Counted from the stretch's first letter, positions 20,147 to 30,066 are shown. The stretch: DNA of 64,000 bases from Rhizobium sp. RCAM05350 (GCA_024426085.1 CP087974.1:3138001-3202000); one strand, 5' to 3'. Notes: generated by a model from the letters alone, not told the origin. Numbers and translations are program-made.

Positions 20147-21206
20147 TTGATCAAGGGACATGTAAAGCTTGCCGACGTCGCCAAGGCGGCCGGTGTGTCG
20201 CAGGGGACGGCGTCGAATGTCTTCAGCCGGCCGGAGGTGGTGCGTGAAGAGGTGCGGAGCGCGTGCTGGGGGTCGCCAAAGACCTTGGCTACAATGGTCC
20301 GGATATCAAGGGGCGGCTGCTGCGGGCGGGGCGGGTCAATGCCATCGGCGTGGCGGCCATCGAGCCACTGGCTTATTTCTTCGAGGATCCCTGGGCGCGG
20401 GCGCTGATGACGCAGGTCGCGGCGGTCTGTGATGACACCGGCACCGGCATCGCACTGGTCTCGGCGCAGAACCAGCAGAAGCTGGCTTGGAACATCAACA
20501 GCGCGCTGGTCGACGGCTTCATCCTGCTGTGCGTGGAAGGCGGCGAACAGTTGGTCCGCTGACACAGCGGCGGCAATTGCCTTTCATTGCCCTGGCGCTG
20601 GGCGAGGGGGACGTCGCAATCCCGGCGATCGGTCTTGACAATATCGCCGGGGCCGCGCAGGCGGCGCGACATCTGGCGGATCTCGGCCATCGGCGGTTTG
20701 CCATTCTGGCGATCGGCCTCAACGGCGGCGAGGCGGGCGCGATGGCGCCGGAACAGGCTGTCCGCTCGCTGAAATTCACCTCGCGCGACCGGGCGCTCGG
20801 CTATTGGCAGGCCTTGGCGGATTTCGGCATCGGGCGCGCCGATGTGCCGATCCAGGGGACGCAAAATGACAGGCAGAGCGTCGATGCGGCGCTGGAGTCA
20901 CTGTTTGCAGCTGCAAGGCCGCCGACGGCCATCCTGGCCATGTCCGACCGTATCGCTCTCTTTGCAATGCAATGGCTTGCCGGGCGGGGATATGCTGTGC
21001 CGGGTGATGTGTCCGTCATCGGTTTCGATGGCGTGCCGGAGGCGGCAACAGCCGTGCCGGGGCTGACGACGATGGCGCAGCCGCTTGCCGAGATCGCACG
21101 CCGGGCAGTGGCTGCCATTCTCGAGGATGCGGTGCCTGCGCAACAGGAGGCGCTGTATGTGACGCTGATCGTGCGGAGCAGCACGGCACCGCCGCCGCCG
21201 GATTAG
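20147..21206 (+). CDS. LacI-family transcriptional regulator, frameshifted
   Basis: The N-terminal helix-turn-helix KLADVAKAAGVSQGTASNVF is the LacI hallmark, followed by the hinge region. The periplasmic-binding-like effector domain runs from NAIGVAAIEP to the C-terminal VIGFDGVPEAA and LTTMAQPLAEI. The start is TTG 20147, preceded by AAAGGGAGCG. The frame breaks near 20255 (GGG one base short, restoring RERVLGVAKDLGYN) and near 20558. The effector is probably a sugar or nucleoside, unknown here because no transport or catabolic operon adjoins. It should bind the three palindromes directly upstream. Confidence 0.88.
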
Positions 21207-21275
21207 CGTCTGCCGGCGGCTGTCAGGGCAACCGCCCCTGCTTTGATGAGCGTGGTATCGCCAATTTGTTTCCCG

Positions 21276-23016
21276 TCAGTAGTCGGCGAGAATGAAGGAC
21301 CCGTCTTTTCCGAACTGTGGCTGAACGCCGAGTAACGCGCCGGCGCGGCTGATGATTTCCTTGATCATCGGGGCAGCGGTGGATGCTGCCGTGCGGCCTC
21401 CGTTCTCTCCCGTCCGGGGCGCATCGACAATGGTGAGGACGATATATTTGGGCTTGTCCATCGGAAAGCCGGCAACAAAGGCGTTGAAATTGATGTCGCT
21501 GGCATATCGGCCATTGATCACCTTGTCGGCTGTTCCGGTTTTACCGCCGACATTGAAACCGGCGACCTGCGCATTCCGGCCAGAGCCCTTCGTTCCGTTC
21601 CAGTTGAAGAGGTAGCGCATATCGGCGCTTGTCTTTTCCTTCACAACCGTGCGGGCGATCGATTTTGCCTCGTCGCGCGACCGGGGAAGAAACGTCGGCG
21701 AGATCAGGTTTCCACCGTTGATGAGCGATGCGGCCTGCAACGGCGGTTTGCAACGGCGTGGTCGCTACCCCGTGGCCGAACGAGATGGTCACCGAGTTGA
21801 TCTTTTCCAGGTCCGGGGTTGCGTTGGCGTCGCCACACCCGGCATTTCCGTTTCCATCTTTGACAGCAGCCCGAGCCTGGTCAGGAATTCCTGGTGACCT
21901 TCGATGCCGACCATGTCCGCCACCGCCGCAGTGCCGATATTCGATGAATATTGGAAAACCTCAAGGATGGAGAGAGGGCGGTTTTTACCTTTGAAATCCT
22001 TGATCGTGAACCCTCCCATGCGAATGGGCCGGGACGCATCGACAACCGAATCCAGAGTAATCTTTTCGGCGTCCAGGCCCATGGCCAGGGTGAAGCTCTT
22101 GAACGTCGATCCCATCTCGAAGGTGGCGTTGCTTATCCGGTTGAACCATCCCTTTTCATATTCCTTGTCGATGCTACCGTCGGACAGTGTCCGGGATGGC
22201 TGGTTCGGGTCGTAGTCAGGCACCGAAGCCATGGCGAGAACTTCGCCGGTTTCCATGTCCAGAACCACGGCACCTGCGGCTTCCGCCTGATAGTCCTTCA
22301 TTGCCCGTGCGGCGACCTCGCGGACGATGTGCTGAACACGAAGGTCGATCGACAGTTTTACGGGTTCCAGCGGCACATCGCCCGTCAAGCCGGCGGCGCG
22401 CAGATCAGCCAGTCCCTGCTGGTCGATATACCGCTCCATCCCGGCAAGGCCCTGATTGTCGATATTCACATGGCCGAGAATATGCGAAGCGGTGGGGCCA
22501 CCCGGATAGAAGCGGCGGTTCTCGGCGCGAAAGCCGATGCCGGGAATGCCAAGCGCCAGGATATCCGACTGTTGGCGCGGTGTGAGTTGCCGTCTTAGCC
22601 ACTGAAATGCGGAGCCGGAGCGCAGTTTCTTGTGGGTGTCACTCCAGTCGAGGTTAGGAATGACGGTCGCGAGTTTTTCGACCACTTCATCGGCATCAAC
22701 GATCCTGCGTGGCTCGGCATAGAGCGACATGGTTCGAAGATCCGTCGCCAGCAGCTGTCCGTTGCGATCGACGATATCCGGCCGGGAAGCAACTGCCGCG
22801 GTACTATCGCCGATCGATGCGAGAGCAATGGGGTCGGACAAGCCGTATTGGACAAGGCGCGCAAACGTCGCGAGGTAGATCACGGCAAATCCGGCGATGA
22901 TGATAGCAAGCCTGTGCTTCAGAATCAGCTCTGCGTTGGGCGGCGCCCACGAAAACTCTGTTCTTGCGGGTGCTGAAGTGATTGCGGCTGCGGAGCCGCA
23001 TGACAAAAGCAATCAT
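21276..23016 (-). CDS. FtsI-like class B penicillin-binding protein (transpeptidase), frameshifted
   Basis: Monofunctional peptidoglycan transpeptidase with one N-terminal membrane anchor (LAIIIAGFAVIYLATF), a pedestal domain (DIVDRNGQLLATDL) and a transpeptidase domain with all three active-site motifs: Ser in GSTFKSF, SSN, and KTGTA. The start at 23016 (MIAFVMRLRSRNHF) lies in a different frame from the anchor, with a break near 22920. Further breaks lie near 21800 and 21735. No dcw genes (murE, mraW, ftsL) are nearby, so this is probably a paralogue of the division-cluster ftsI. Confidence 0.88.
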
Positions 23017-23205
23017 TCCGAAAGACCCCACGCAACGCCGGTGAAAGCGACCCTGAACGGCACCATGGCCGCCGGGGTGAAACCTGCACGCAGTTGGGGT
23101 GTAAGCCAATCAAAGAGTGGACGGATGAGGGTGGGTCATTAAAGTTGTATTAATATACACTTAAAGTTGAAGTGAATTGCTTGGATTGTCGTTAACTTTT
23201 GCTTT

Positions 23206-23219
23206 CGATGCTAGCATCG
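23206..23219. repeat. Perfect 14-bp palindrome
   Basis: CGATGCTAGCATCG lies between the 3' end of the GGDEF gene and the start of the penicillin-binding-protein gene. There is no T-run on either side. It may be an operator or part of an RNA hairpin. Confidence 0.45.
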
Positions 23220-23259
23220 GGGCTTCCATGACCAGCACAACGCCAGCATTCGCCTGCCG

Positions 23260-24732
23260 TCACGACGTCCGGCGGGCGATGCAGGCGCCGCTGACGCCCA
23301 TCGTGCCCTTGGCGTCGTAGAATGCTCTTTTATGTTCGTACATCAGAGTGTCAGCGCTGGACGAGGGATTCCATGGATCTCGCCCTGTTCGCTCGTCGCG
23401 ACGCCAAATGACATGGTGAGAGGGGCGCTTGAGTAGAACTGGTTGTTGATCTTCAGGAGCTCGTTGATCGTCTCCATCATCGCACCTGCCGCCTTGTTGT
23501 CTGCTCCGGGCATCAGAACGGCGAACTCGTCGCCGCCGATCCGGGCTGCGTGGTTAGGCTGCGAGACGGCACCATTGAGGATTTCACCGAACCGCCGCAA
23601 CAAGGCATCACCGGCATCGTGACCAAGCTGGTCATTGGCCTCCTTCAGTCCGTTTAGATCGATGATGATCGCCGAAACGGGGCGTAGAGACTTCCTCTCC
23701 AGCCGGTTGATTTCCTCGGCGTAGAAGGCGCGATTGTAGAGCTTTGTGAGCACGTCGTGCTTGCCGAGATATTCGAGATAGGCTTCGGCTTTCTTGCGCG
23801 CGGTAATATCCGTCAGGGCAACCTGAACGCGGGACCAGTCGTTCTCGTGACCGGGGAAGACCGAAAAATGCAGCAGTATGTGGCGTTCCGAGCCATCCAG
23901 CGCGTAGTTGATGACTTCGCGATGGTGGAACAGGTTGCCGTTCCAAAGCTCGATGAGCTGCTCGTGGAACGGCTTTTCCATATCGCCACGGAAGATATCG
24001 CTCAGGCGCTGAAGCAGCGTCATCCGATTCGGGGCGCAGAAGAGGTCAAGCGTCGCCTGGTTGACGTCGATGACGCGGATTTCGCTCATGCATTGCGTGA
24101 CAAATTCCGGATGGACATCCATGAATGTCCGAAAGTCACTGATGCCGCGTGCGCGGATATCCTCGATCAAAGCCCTGATGCGGCTGAAATCCTCGATCCA
24201 CAGTGATACGGGCGAATGCTCGAAGATGCCTTCGGCATACAATCTCTGTGCGATTTCAGCCCGACGCGCATCTTCCCGCGTGGTAATGTCTTCCGTCGTC
24301 AGAAGCACTTTGGCGAGAGAGCCTTCATGACCCGGCATGACCCTGCCATGAAGCTGGATATCGAGGCGGCGGCCGGAGAGCGTGTAGTTGACGGTGGTGC
24401 TGGAAAACGCCAGCTTTCCGTCGAAAAGGTCGGCCAGTTCATTGATGTGCGTTTCGAGCATGTCGTCTCGAAAGATCTGCGCTATGCCCGCCTGAAGATG
24501 ATCGACGTCGTCGGCCTCAAAAAGTTCAAGCGTCTTCCTGTTGACATCCAGCACCCGGATCTCGCCTGGAGCATTCGGCGATGCGCAAGACGTCGTCCCG
24601 CAAGAATGCGCGAATGTCGGTGATCCCCTCCGATCGCCAAATATCGAAAAGCGCCTTTACCTCACTGAAATCCTCGATCCACATGGCAATCGGCGCAAGG
24701 TTGAAGACGCCGGAATCGAATGTCTCTTGCAT
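23260..24732 (-). CDS. PAS-PAS-GGDEF diguanylate cyclase, frameshifted
   Basis: Makes cyclic di-GMP in response to a sensed signal. Two homologous sensor modules stand in tandem; each contains WIEDFS, then a DVN(R/Q)(K/A)TL(E/D)LF block, an IFR(D/G)DM block and PGHE...TDIT or TEDIT. The catalytic domain starts at YLGKHDVLTKLYNR and carries RIGGDEFAVL, an intact active site. No RxxD inhibitory site is visible at the usual place. The start is MQETFDSG at 24732. Breaks near 24562 and two near 23345-23370: without repair the protein stops early at 23343; the restored end reads LMYEHKRAFYDAKG and stops at 23260. No transmembrane segments, so cytosolic. Confidence 0.85.
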
Positions 24733-24968
24733 TATGCCACCTGAAAACGAGCTGAGAACAAGATGCGCCCCTAGCGCAAACACCGCGTATCCGTAGTATT
24801 AACCGCCAAAGGTAAACCGCACCTTGATTGCTATAGGATGGCGTTATGAAACGGAAGCGCGCTCCGATCAAAACATTTGTTACGCTGAGGTTCAAAGGCC
24901 TGAGACTGGCCTTTGCCCTATTCTGATCGCGGCACCGAATAAAGCGCATCATCCGGTTTCGCGTTCCC

Positions 24969-25835
24969 TCAATGCCGCATCGCCAGCGCCGGCGCTTCGG
25001 CGACCAGCGCGATCTTGAGCTTTTCCAGGGCGCGGGTTTCGATCTGGCGGACGCGTTCCTTGGAGATGCCGAGGTCGGCACCAAGTTCTTCGAGTGTCGC
25101 GCTGTCTTCCGACAGACGGCGCGCGCGGATGATCTTCATTTCGCGCTCGTTCAATTGGCAGAGCGCGTGGCTGAGCCAGATACGCCGGCGTTCGCTGTCG
25201 ATCATTTCGGACACCTGCTCGTCGGGCAGGGGGCGTCGCAGGCGAGAAGGTCAAGGCGCTCGCCGCCGTCGGATCTGCCCGACGACGAGATCGGTGCCTG
25301 CAGCGAGGCATCATTGCCGGACAGGCGCGCATCCATCGTCTGCACGTCGGCAAGGCTGACGCCGAGCGCCACGGCGATTTCCTCATGTACCGCGCGCGCC
25401 GTCAGCTGGCGGTCGCCCTGAGCGAGCTTGGCGCGCAGGCGGCGCAGGTTGAAGAAAAGCGCCTTCTGCGCCGACGATGTGCCGCCGCGCACGATCGACC
25501 AGTTGCGCAGCACGTAATCCTGCATCGAGGCGCGGATCCACCAGCTGGCATAGGTCGAGAAGCGGACGTCGCGGCTCGGCTCGAAGCGGGCTGCGGCTTC
25601 CAAAAGGCCGATGTGACCTTCCTGGACGAGATCGCTCATGGGCAAGCCGAAATTGCGGAACTTGGAGGCCATGGAAATGACCAGCCGCATATGGGCCATG
25701 GCGATCTTGTTGCGGGGCGTCCTGATCGTGATGGTCCTTCCATGCCAGCGCCAGCGCATGTTCCTCATCCCGTGCGAGATAGGGGGCCGCCATGGCGATC
25801 TTGATCATGCGCCTGTCTGCTGAGAGATTTTTCAT
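24969..25835 (-). CDS. rpoH2: RNA polymerase sigma factor RpoH2, frameshifted
   Basis: Sigma-32 family stress sigma factor. Region 2 carries MAHMRLVISMASKFRNFG and FSTYASWWIRASMQDYVLRN, then the RpoH box QKALFFNLRR that separates RpoH from other sigma-70 proteins. Region 4 carries LEELGADLGISKERVRQIE. The start at 25835 (MKNLSADRRM) is the first ATG; one nine codons later is also possible. Breaks lie near 25720 and 25225, the latter in a C-run one base short. Assigned to RpoH2 rather than RpoH1 because an EcfG-type promoter lies upstream, as described for rhizobial rpoH2. Confidence 0.9.
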
Positions 25836-26018
25836 CGGCTACTCCATGACGGGCACAATGGGTGCCGCTGAATGATAGGTCGATAGGTCTTTCGGGATTT
25901 CCGCTGCCTGGAGCTTGACCAGAATTCGAACCGCCCTACTTCCCGTTGAGAGCCGAGGCCGGAAGAAGAGGCCGCGGCAGCCCTGATCTGCGGCGATGCG
26001 CATATCCGGACGTTTTCA

Positions 26019-26043
26019 AACGCGCGACCAATGAAAAGGTTCC
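26019..26043 (-). promoter_or_regulatory. EcfG (RpoE2-type) general stress promoter of rpoH2
   Basis: Minus-strand GGAAC (26039-26043) and CGTT (26019-26022) are separated by 16 bases, matching the EcfG consensus GGAAC-N16/17-CGTT exactly. It points toward rpoH2, about 180 bases away. In other rhizobia rpoH2 is known to depend on this sigma factor. Confidence 0.75.
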
Positions 26044-26241
26044 ACGCTGCGCTGCCGTATTTTGCGGCGGCGGGCGTTTTCCTGCGTTTGCGCCTCTGCT
26101 TGCGATCCACATGGCGGACGGAGACCGATGTCTGCCGGGTCAGATCACCGCCATGACCAAAAAGAGAAAGCCACCCGCGTGTTAGGGGTGCGGCGGGCGT
26201 CAAATCTTGTGCGCTGCGAGGAATGCCGCTTGCCGGAAAAG

Positions 26242-26257
26242 TTAAAAAAGCGTTAAC
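26242..26257 (+). promoter_or_regulatory. Candidate CtrA binding site
   Basis: TTAA-AAAAGCG-TTAAC matches the full CtrA consensus TTAA-N7-TTAAC. It lies about 95 bases upstream of the GNAT gene. It is also part of an AAAGTTAA/TTAACTTT inverted repeat. Confidence 0.45.
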
Positions 26258-26350
26258 TTTCGATGGTTGTCCCCATAAGTTGCCTGTGAGTTAGTTAAAG
26301 ACAGGGCTCGGACGGGATTCCTGTTTGTTCGGCACCGGTCTAGAGTCGCT

Positions 26351-26857
26351 ATGAAAACACTATCAATCGAGGTGCGTCCGGGCGAGCCGAGGGACGCCAT
26401 GTCCATCTCGGACGTGCACCGCGTCTCGTGGCTGCAGGCCTATAGCGGTCTCATTCCACACAAGCCGCTGACCCAGATGGTTCACCGGCGCGATCACGCG
26501 TGGTGGCGCAAGGCCACGCGCGGACCCTCGACGCTGCTCGTCGTCGAAGTGGCCGGCGTGATCGCCGGCTATGCGACACTGGGCCTCAACCGGTCCCGGT
26601 CGCTACCGCAGGAAGGCGAGGTCTATGAGATTTACCTGCGCCCCGAGTATCAGGGCATCGGGCTTGGCCGCATTCTCTTCGGCGAAGCCAAGAACCTGTT
26701 GAAATCGCTCGGCTGCCAGGGCCTCGTTGTCTGGTGTCTGGAAGACAGCCACCATGCTGACCGCTTCTTCCGCATGGCCGGCGGCCACGATATCTGCGAG
26801 GGTATGGAAGATTTCGGCGAAAAGAACCTCAAGAAAATCGGCTATATCTGGGATTGA
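26351..26857 (+). CDS. GNAT-family N-acetyltransferase
   Basis: 168 residues, intact. IEVRPGEPRDAMSISDVHR is the first strand and helix. VYEIYLRPEYQGIGLGRILF is the acetyl-CoA binding core, and LVVWCLEDSHHADRFFRMAGG the C-terminal region typical of GNATs that act on small molecules or protein ends. Substrate unknown. The preceding TCTAGAGTCGCT gives no strong ribosome binding site. A CtrA-type box upstream raises the possibility of cell-cycle control. Confidence 0.88.
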   Translation: MKTLSIEVRPGEPRDAMSISDVHRVSWLQAYSGLIPHKPLTQMVHRRDHAWWRKATRGPSTLLVVEVAGVIAGYATLGLNRSRSLPQEGEVYEIYLRPEYQGIGLGRILFGEAKNLLKSLGCQGLVVWCLEDSHHADRFFRMAGGHDICEGMEDFGEKNLKKIGYIWD

Positions 26858-26896
26858 GGCGCTCGCGCAGACGGCTTCTGCGCGGTATGCCGTGGT

Positions 26897-27505
26897 TCAG
26901 TCGGGAAAAACATGCGTCGGCTCTGCCGCCGTCGGGCCGCGAATGCCGTGATACCCGGCTATGTCCCGGCCGCAGGCGAAGTCCTTTGCCCTGGTGTCGG
27001 CGACCTTGCGGGCCAGTGCATTGGGCTCGGGATTGGCCAGTGCATCGATATAGCCGACCACGCAGCCCTGTCTGGTATCATCCGCCACTTTCGAGACGAC
27101 AAGAACCTGTCCTTCCAATTTCGGTGATGGCTCGTAGGTGACCGGATCGATGTTTTCCAGGAACCAACGCAGGATTGTCGCAACCGGCTTGCCGTCTGCG
27201 CCAAGCCGCCATTCGATCTTTGGTGTCGCATTGTTGAACGGCTCGAAGCTTTCGAAGACGTCGGCGATATAGGCGTCGCTGACGGGGCCGAAGAGAATGC
27301 TCTGGCGAAGATCGCCTTCCTTGAAATAAACAGCGTAGTCCTTGAACCCCTTGCATCGCAGCGAAATGCCGCCGCCTTCCGTGTCTTCCGGCAAAAGGGA
27401 CTTGCAGTGATCCGTGTCAAGGTCGCTATAGGTGCTGTCATTGGCAAGGGCGGGTGCCATCGACAACGGGATCAGAAACGGTATGACATAAGCGAACTGT
27501 TTCAT
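26897..27505 (-). CDS. Hypothetical periplasmic protein
   Basis: 202 residues from MKQFAYVIPFLIPLSMAPAL, a clear Sec signal peptide (cleavage near PALA-ND), preceded by GGAGCTCC; the longer frame upstream is not supported. Mature features: Cys in DTDHCKSL, SLRCKGF, RQGCVVGYIDAL and FACGRDIAGYHG suggest two disulfides; LFGPVSDAYIADVFESF and IEWRLGADGKPVATILRWFL are well-formed blocks. The pattern resembles small secreted proteins common in Rhizobiales. Function unknown. Confidence 0.75.
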   Translation of the reverse strand: MKQFAYVIPFLIPLSMAPALANDSTYSDLDTDHCKSLLPEDTEGGGISLRCKGFKDYAVYFKEGDLRQSILFGPVSDAYIADVFESFEPFNNATPKIEWRLGADGKPVATILRWFLENIDPVTYEPSPKLEGQVLVVSKVADDTRQGCVVGYIDALANPEPNALARKVADTRAKDFACGRDIAGYHGIRGPTAAEPTHVFPD

Positions 27506-27612
27506 CGGAGCTCCTCTTCCAGATGTACGTCCCGCCGTGCGTGAATATTCGCCTGAACGTCGCATTTTTCCGGTCGGAACGAAAGTAATGTTGCGCCACG
27601 TCATGTTTCCCG

Positions 27613-27635
27613 TTATCGGACTTGCCATCCGATAA
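27613..27635 (+). promoter_or_regulatory. Inverted repeat in the ppa leader or promoter
   Basis: TTATCGGA and TCCGATAA are perfect inverted repeats around CTTGCCA, 23-45 bases before the ppa start. It could be an operator or a leader hairpin. Confidence 0.45.
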
Positions 27636-27657
27636 ACTGGCCCTTGGGGGAAAACTC

Positions 27658-28190
27658 ATGCGTATTGATGCAATTTCGATTGGAAAGAATCCGCCGGAAG
27701 ATATCAACGTGATCGTCGAGGTTCCGGTTGGCGGGCATCCGATCAAGTATGAAATGGACAAGGAAGCCGGCACGCTGGTCGTCGACCGCTTCCTCTATAC
27801 GCCGATGACCTATCCCGGCAATTACGGCTTCGTGCCGCATACACTGTCGGACGACGGCGACCCGATCGACGTCCTGATCGCTTCAACCCGCCCGCTGGTT
27901 CCGGGCTGCGTCATCAATGTGCGCCCGATCGGCGTGATGATGATGGAAGACAATTCCGGCAAGGACGAAAAAATCATCGCCGTGCCGAACTATCACCTGA
28001 CCAAGCGCTACGACAAGGTGAAGGACTATACCGACCTGCCGGAAATCACCCTGCAGCAGATCGAACACTTCTTCGAACACTACAAGGATCTGGAGCCCGG
28101 CAAGTGGGTGAAGATCTTCGGTTGGAAAGATGTCACCGTTGCCCAGCAGTTGATCGTCGAAGCAATCAGAGCGCCAAGGCGGCGAAGTAA
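27658..28190 (+). CDS. ppa: Inorganic pyrophosphatase, frameshift near 3' end
   Basis: Hydrolyses pyrophosphate, pulling biosynthetic reactions forward; soluble family I enzyme. Starts [20 protein letters not shown] at 27658. Active-site blocks are [30 protein letters not shown], and the metal-binding [24 protein letters not shown]-like spacing precedes [13 protein letters not shown] missing base near 28165 makes the frame run on to 28332. Restoring it gives the family ending SAKAAK and a stop at 28190, about 177 residues. A strong terminator follows. Confidence 0.95.
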
Positions 28191-28274
28191 CAGCCGGCGG
28201 TGTTTCTCTTCTCCCCGCTGGGGAGAAGCGGGACTGCGCAGAGCAGCCGGAAGACTTTCAACCACTCTACAAAG

Positions 28275-28309
28275 AAAACCTCCGGATCAGGCCGATCCGG
28301 AGGTTTTTT
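28275..28309. terminator. Bidirectional Rho-independent terminator
   Basis: AAAACCTCCGGATC (28275-28288) and GATCCGGAGGTTTT (28294-28307) form a perfect 14-bp stem around AGGCC, with A- and T-runs on both sides. It serves ppa and the convergent yggT. Confidence 0.92.
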
Positions 28310-28352
28310 GTTTTGGGCGGTTCAAGCCTTGAGCCGGAAGGCCCTCAAGCAC

Positions 28353-28646
28353 TTAGCTAAGCAAGGCTGCGGCGACGGTTGTGTTGAGGAAATACCAGAG
28401 GAAGTAGAGGATGACCAAAACAACCAGCGGCGACAGGTCGACGCCGCCCATGTTGGGCAGGATGTTGCGGATCGGCCGATAGAGCGGTTCCGTCAGCTGG
28501 TAGAGCGAGCGGCCGATCATGTTGATGGCGTTGTTGTTCACGTTGATCACGTTGAAAGCGTAGAGCCAGGAAAAAATGGCCGAGGCGATGACCAGGAACC
28601 ACGCAATGTTGATGATGAAATTCAGGGTCGCAATGACAGCAAGCAT
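28353..28646 (-). CDS. YggT-family integral membrane protein
   Basis: 97 residues from MLAVIATLNFIINIAWFLVI; the upstream extension is not supported by family length. Two membrane helices (ATLNFIINIAWFLVIASAIF and LSPLVVLVILYFLWYFL) flank the conserved loop SLYQLTEPLYRPIRNILPNMGGVDLSP (shown by its key parts LTEPLYRPIR and GGVDLSP). The YggT family is linked to membrane organisation or osmotic tolerance, but its biochemical role is not established. Convergent with ppa. Confidence 0.92.
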   Translation of the reverse strand: MLAVIATLNFIINIAWFLVIASAIFSWLYAFNVINVNNNAINMIGRSLYQLTEPLYRPIRNILPNMGGVDLSPLVVLVILYFLWYFLNTTVAAALLS

Positions 28647-28776
28647 GCCGGTCTCCAATTCGTTGTTGACAGACATGTAGACATTGACGACTAAACCGGC
28701 AAGTCCGTGCTTCCACGATGGGCCAAACATGTTTAATACGGCGGGATAGCCTGCCGTTGTTCGGAAAGATCGCCGC

Positions 28777-30066
28777 ATGTCCGTCCTTCAGGGTGCTGAC
28801 CGGTTCGCCGCGTTCCGGCATGTCTCCTACGCCCGTTTCTTCTTCGCCCGTTTTCTTGCGTCCTTTGCCATCCAGATCATCAGCGTCTCGGTGGGATGGC
28901 AGATGTACGAGCAGACGCAGAACACACTCTATCTCGGCCTGATCGGCCTTTTCCAGTTCCTGCCGTCGCTGCTGCTCATCCTCATTACAGGATCGGTCGC
29001 CGACCGCCATTCGCGGCGCATGATCGTCTCGATCTGCATGATCATCAGCGTGCTCTGCGCGGCAGCGCTCTTGGGGTTGACGATCGCCGACGCCTTTTCC
29101 CCGTGGCCGGTGTTTGCCATCCTGATCGTCTTCGGTATCGAGCGCGCCTTCATGGCGCCGGCGGTGCAGTCGCTGGCGCCGAACCTTGTTCCGGCCAAAG
29201 ACCTGTCGAACGCCATCGCCTGGAATTCGTCGTCCTGGCAGACGGCTGCCATCCTCGGGCCGGTGGCCGGCGGTCTGCTCTATGGCCTCAGCGCCATCGT
29301 CGCCTATTCCGTTGCGCTCGCCTTTCTCATCCTGGCCGGCATTCTCGTTGGAATGATCGAGAAGCCGGCGCAGCATAGCCTCAGCGAACCGCGCGACTGG
29401 ACCTCGGTGCTCGCGGGTTTCAAGTTCATCCGCACCGAAAAGATCGTGCTGGGCGCAATCTCACTCGATCTGTTTGCCGTGCTGCTCGGCGGGGCCGTGG
29501 CGCTGATGCCGGTGTTTGCCAGCGAAATTCTCGTGCTCGGTCCGCTCGGTCTTGGCCTGCTGCGGGCTGCACCCGGTATTGGTGCCATCCTCGTTGCCGT
29601 GACGCTGGCCGCCTACCCGATCCGCCACAACGCCGGCAGGCTGATGTTTGCCGGTGTGGCGCTATTCGGTCTCGGCACGGTGATCTTCGGCCTGTCGCAG
29701 GTCGCCTGGCTGTCGATCGCGGCGCTGATGCTGATGGGAGCATCGGACATGATCTCGGTCTATGTGCGCGAAACGCTGATTGCGCTATGGACGCCGGATG
29801 CAGTGCGCGGCCGCGTCAATGCGGTCAACATGGTATTTGTCGGCGCGTCGAACGAGCTTGGCGAATTTCGCGCCGGCACGATGGCACATTTTATCGGCGC
29901 AGTTCCGGCCGTCGTCATCGGTGGTGTTGGCACGCTGGCGGTCGCGGTTATCTGGGCGCTGAGCTTTCCGCAACTGCGCAAGATCGATCTCGCTCAACGC
30001 GCCGGACCGCACGGCCTTACCGTCAGAGAGCGACTTTCTCGCCCTGCCGCTGGAAGATATGGGTGA
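28777..30066 (+). CDS. MFS transporter (MFS_3 / enterobactin-exporter-like)
   Basis: 429 residues, 12 hydrophobic segments. The N-terminal FRHVSYARFFFARFLASFAI and SVADRHSRRMIVS (motif A between helices 2 and 3) place it in the MFS_3 group with EntS-like exporters. It is unbroken. The C-terminal 14 codons overlap the 3' end of the convergent glutamine amidotransferase gene; the last residues look unusual, so the true end could be a little earlier. Substrate unknown. Inner membrane. Confidence 0.88.
   Translation: MSVLQGADRFAAFRHVSYARFFFARFLASFAIQIISVSVGWQMYEQTQNTLYLGLIGLFQFLPSLLLILITGSVADRHSRRMIVSICMIISVLCAAALLGLTIADAFSPWPVFAILIVFGIERAFMAPAVQSLAPNLVPAKDLSNAIAWNSSSWQTAAILGPVAGGLLYGLSAIVAYSVALAFLILAGILVGMIEKPAQHSLSEPRDWTSVLAGFKFIRTEKIVLGAISLDLFAVLLGGAVALMPVFASEILVLGPLGLGLLRAAPGIGAILVAVTLAAYPIRHNAGRLMFAGVALFGLGTVIFGLSQVAWLSIAALMLMGASDMISVYVRETLIALWTPDAVRGRVNAVNMVFVGASNELGEFRAGTMAHFIGAVPAVVIGGVGTLAVAVIWALSFPQLRKIDLAQRAGPHGLTVRERLSRPAAGRYG

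Larger units (their letters stand above)
25836..26350. other. Intergenic between rpoH2 and a GNAT gene
   Basis: About 500 bases holding the EcfG promoter (26019-26043) and a CtrA-like box (26242-26257). Open frames in it are short and lack family features. No further gene seen. Confidence 0.55.

Noticed and set aside
27554-27590. GGAAC followed by CGTC upstream of ppa as an EcfG promoter
   Set aside because: The spacing is 18 bases and the -10 part is CGTC rather than CGTT, outside the accepted consensus.
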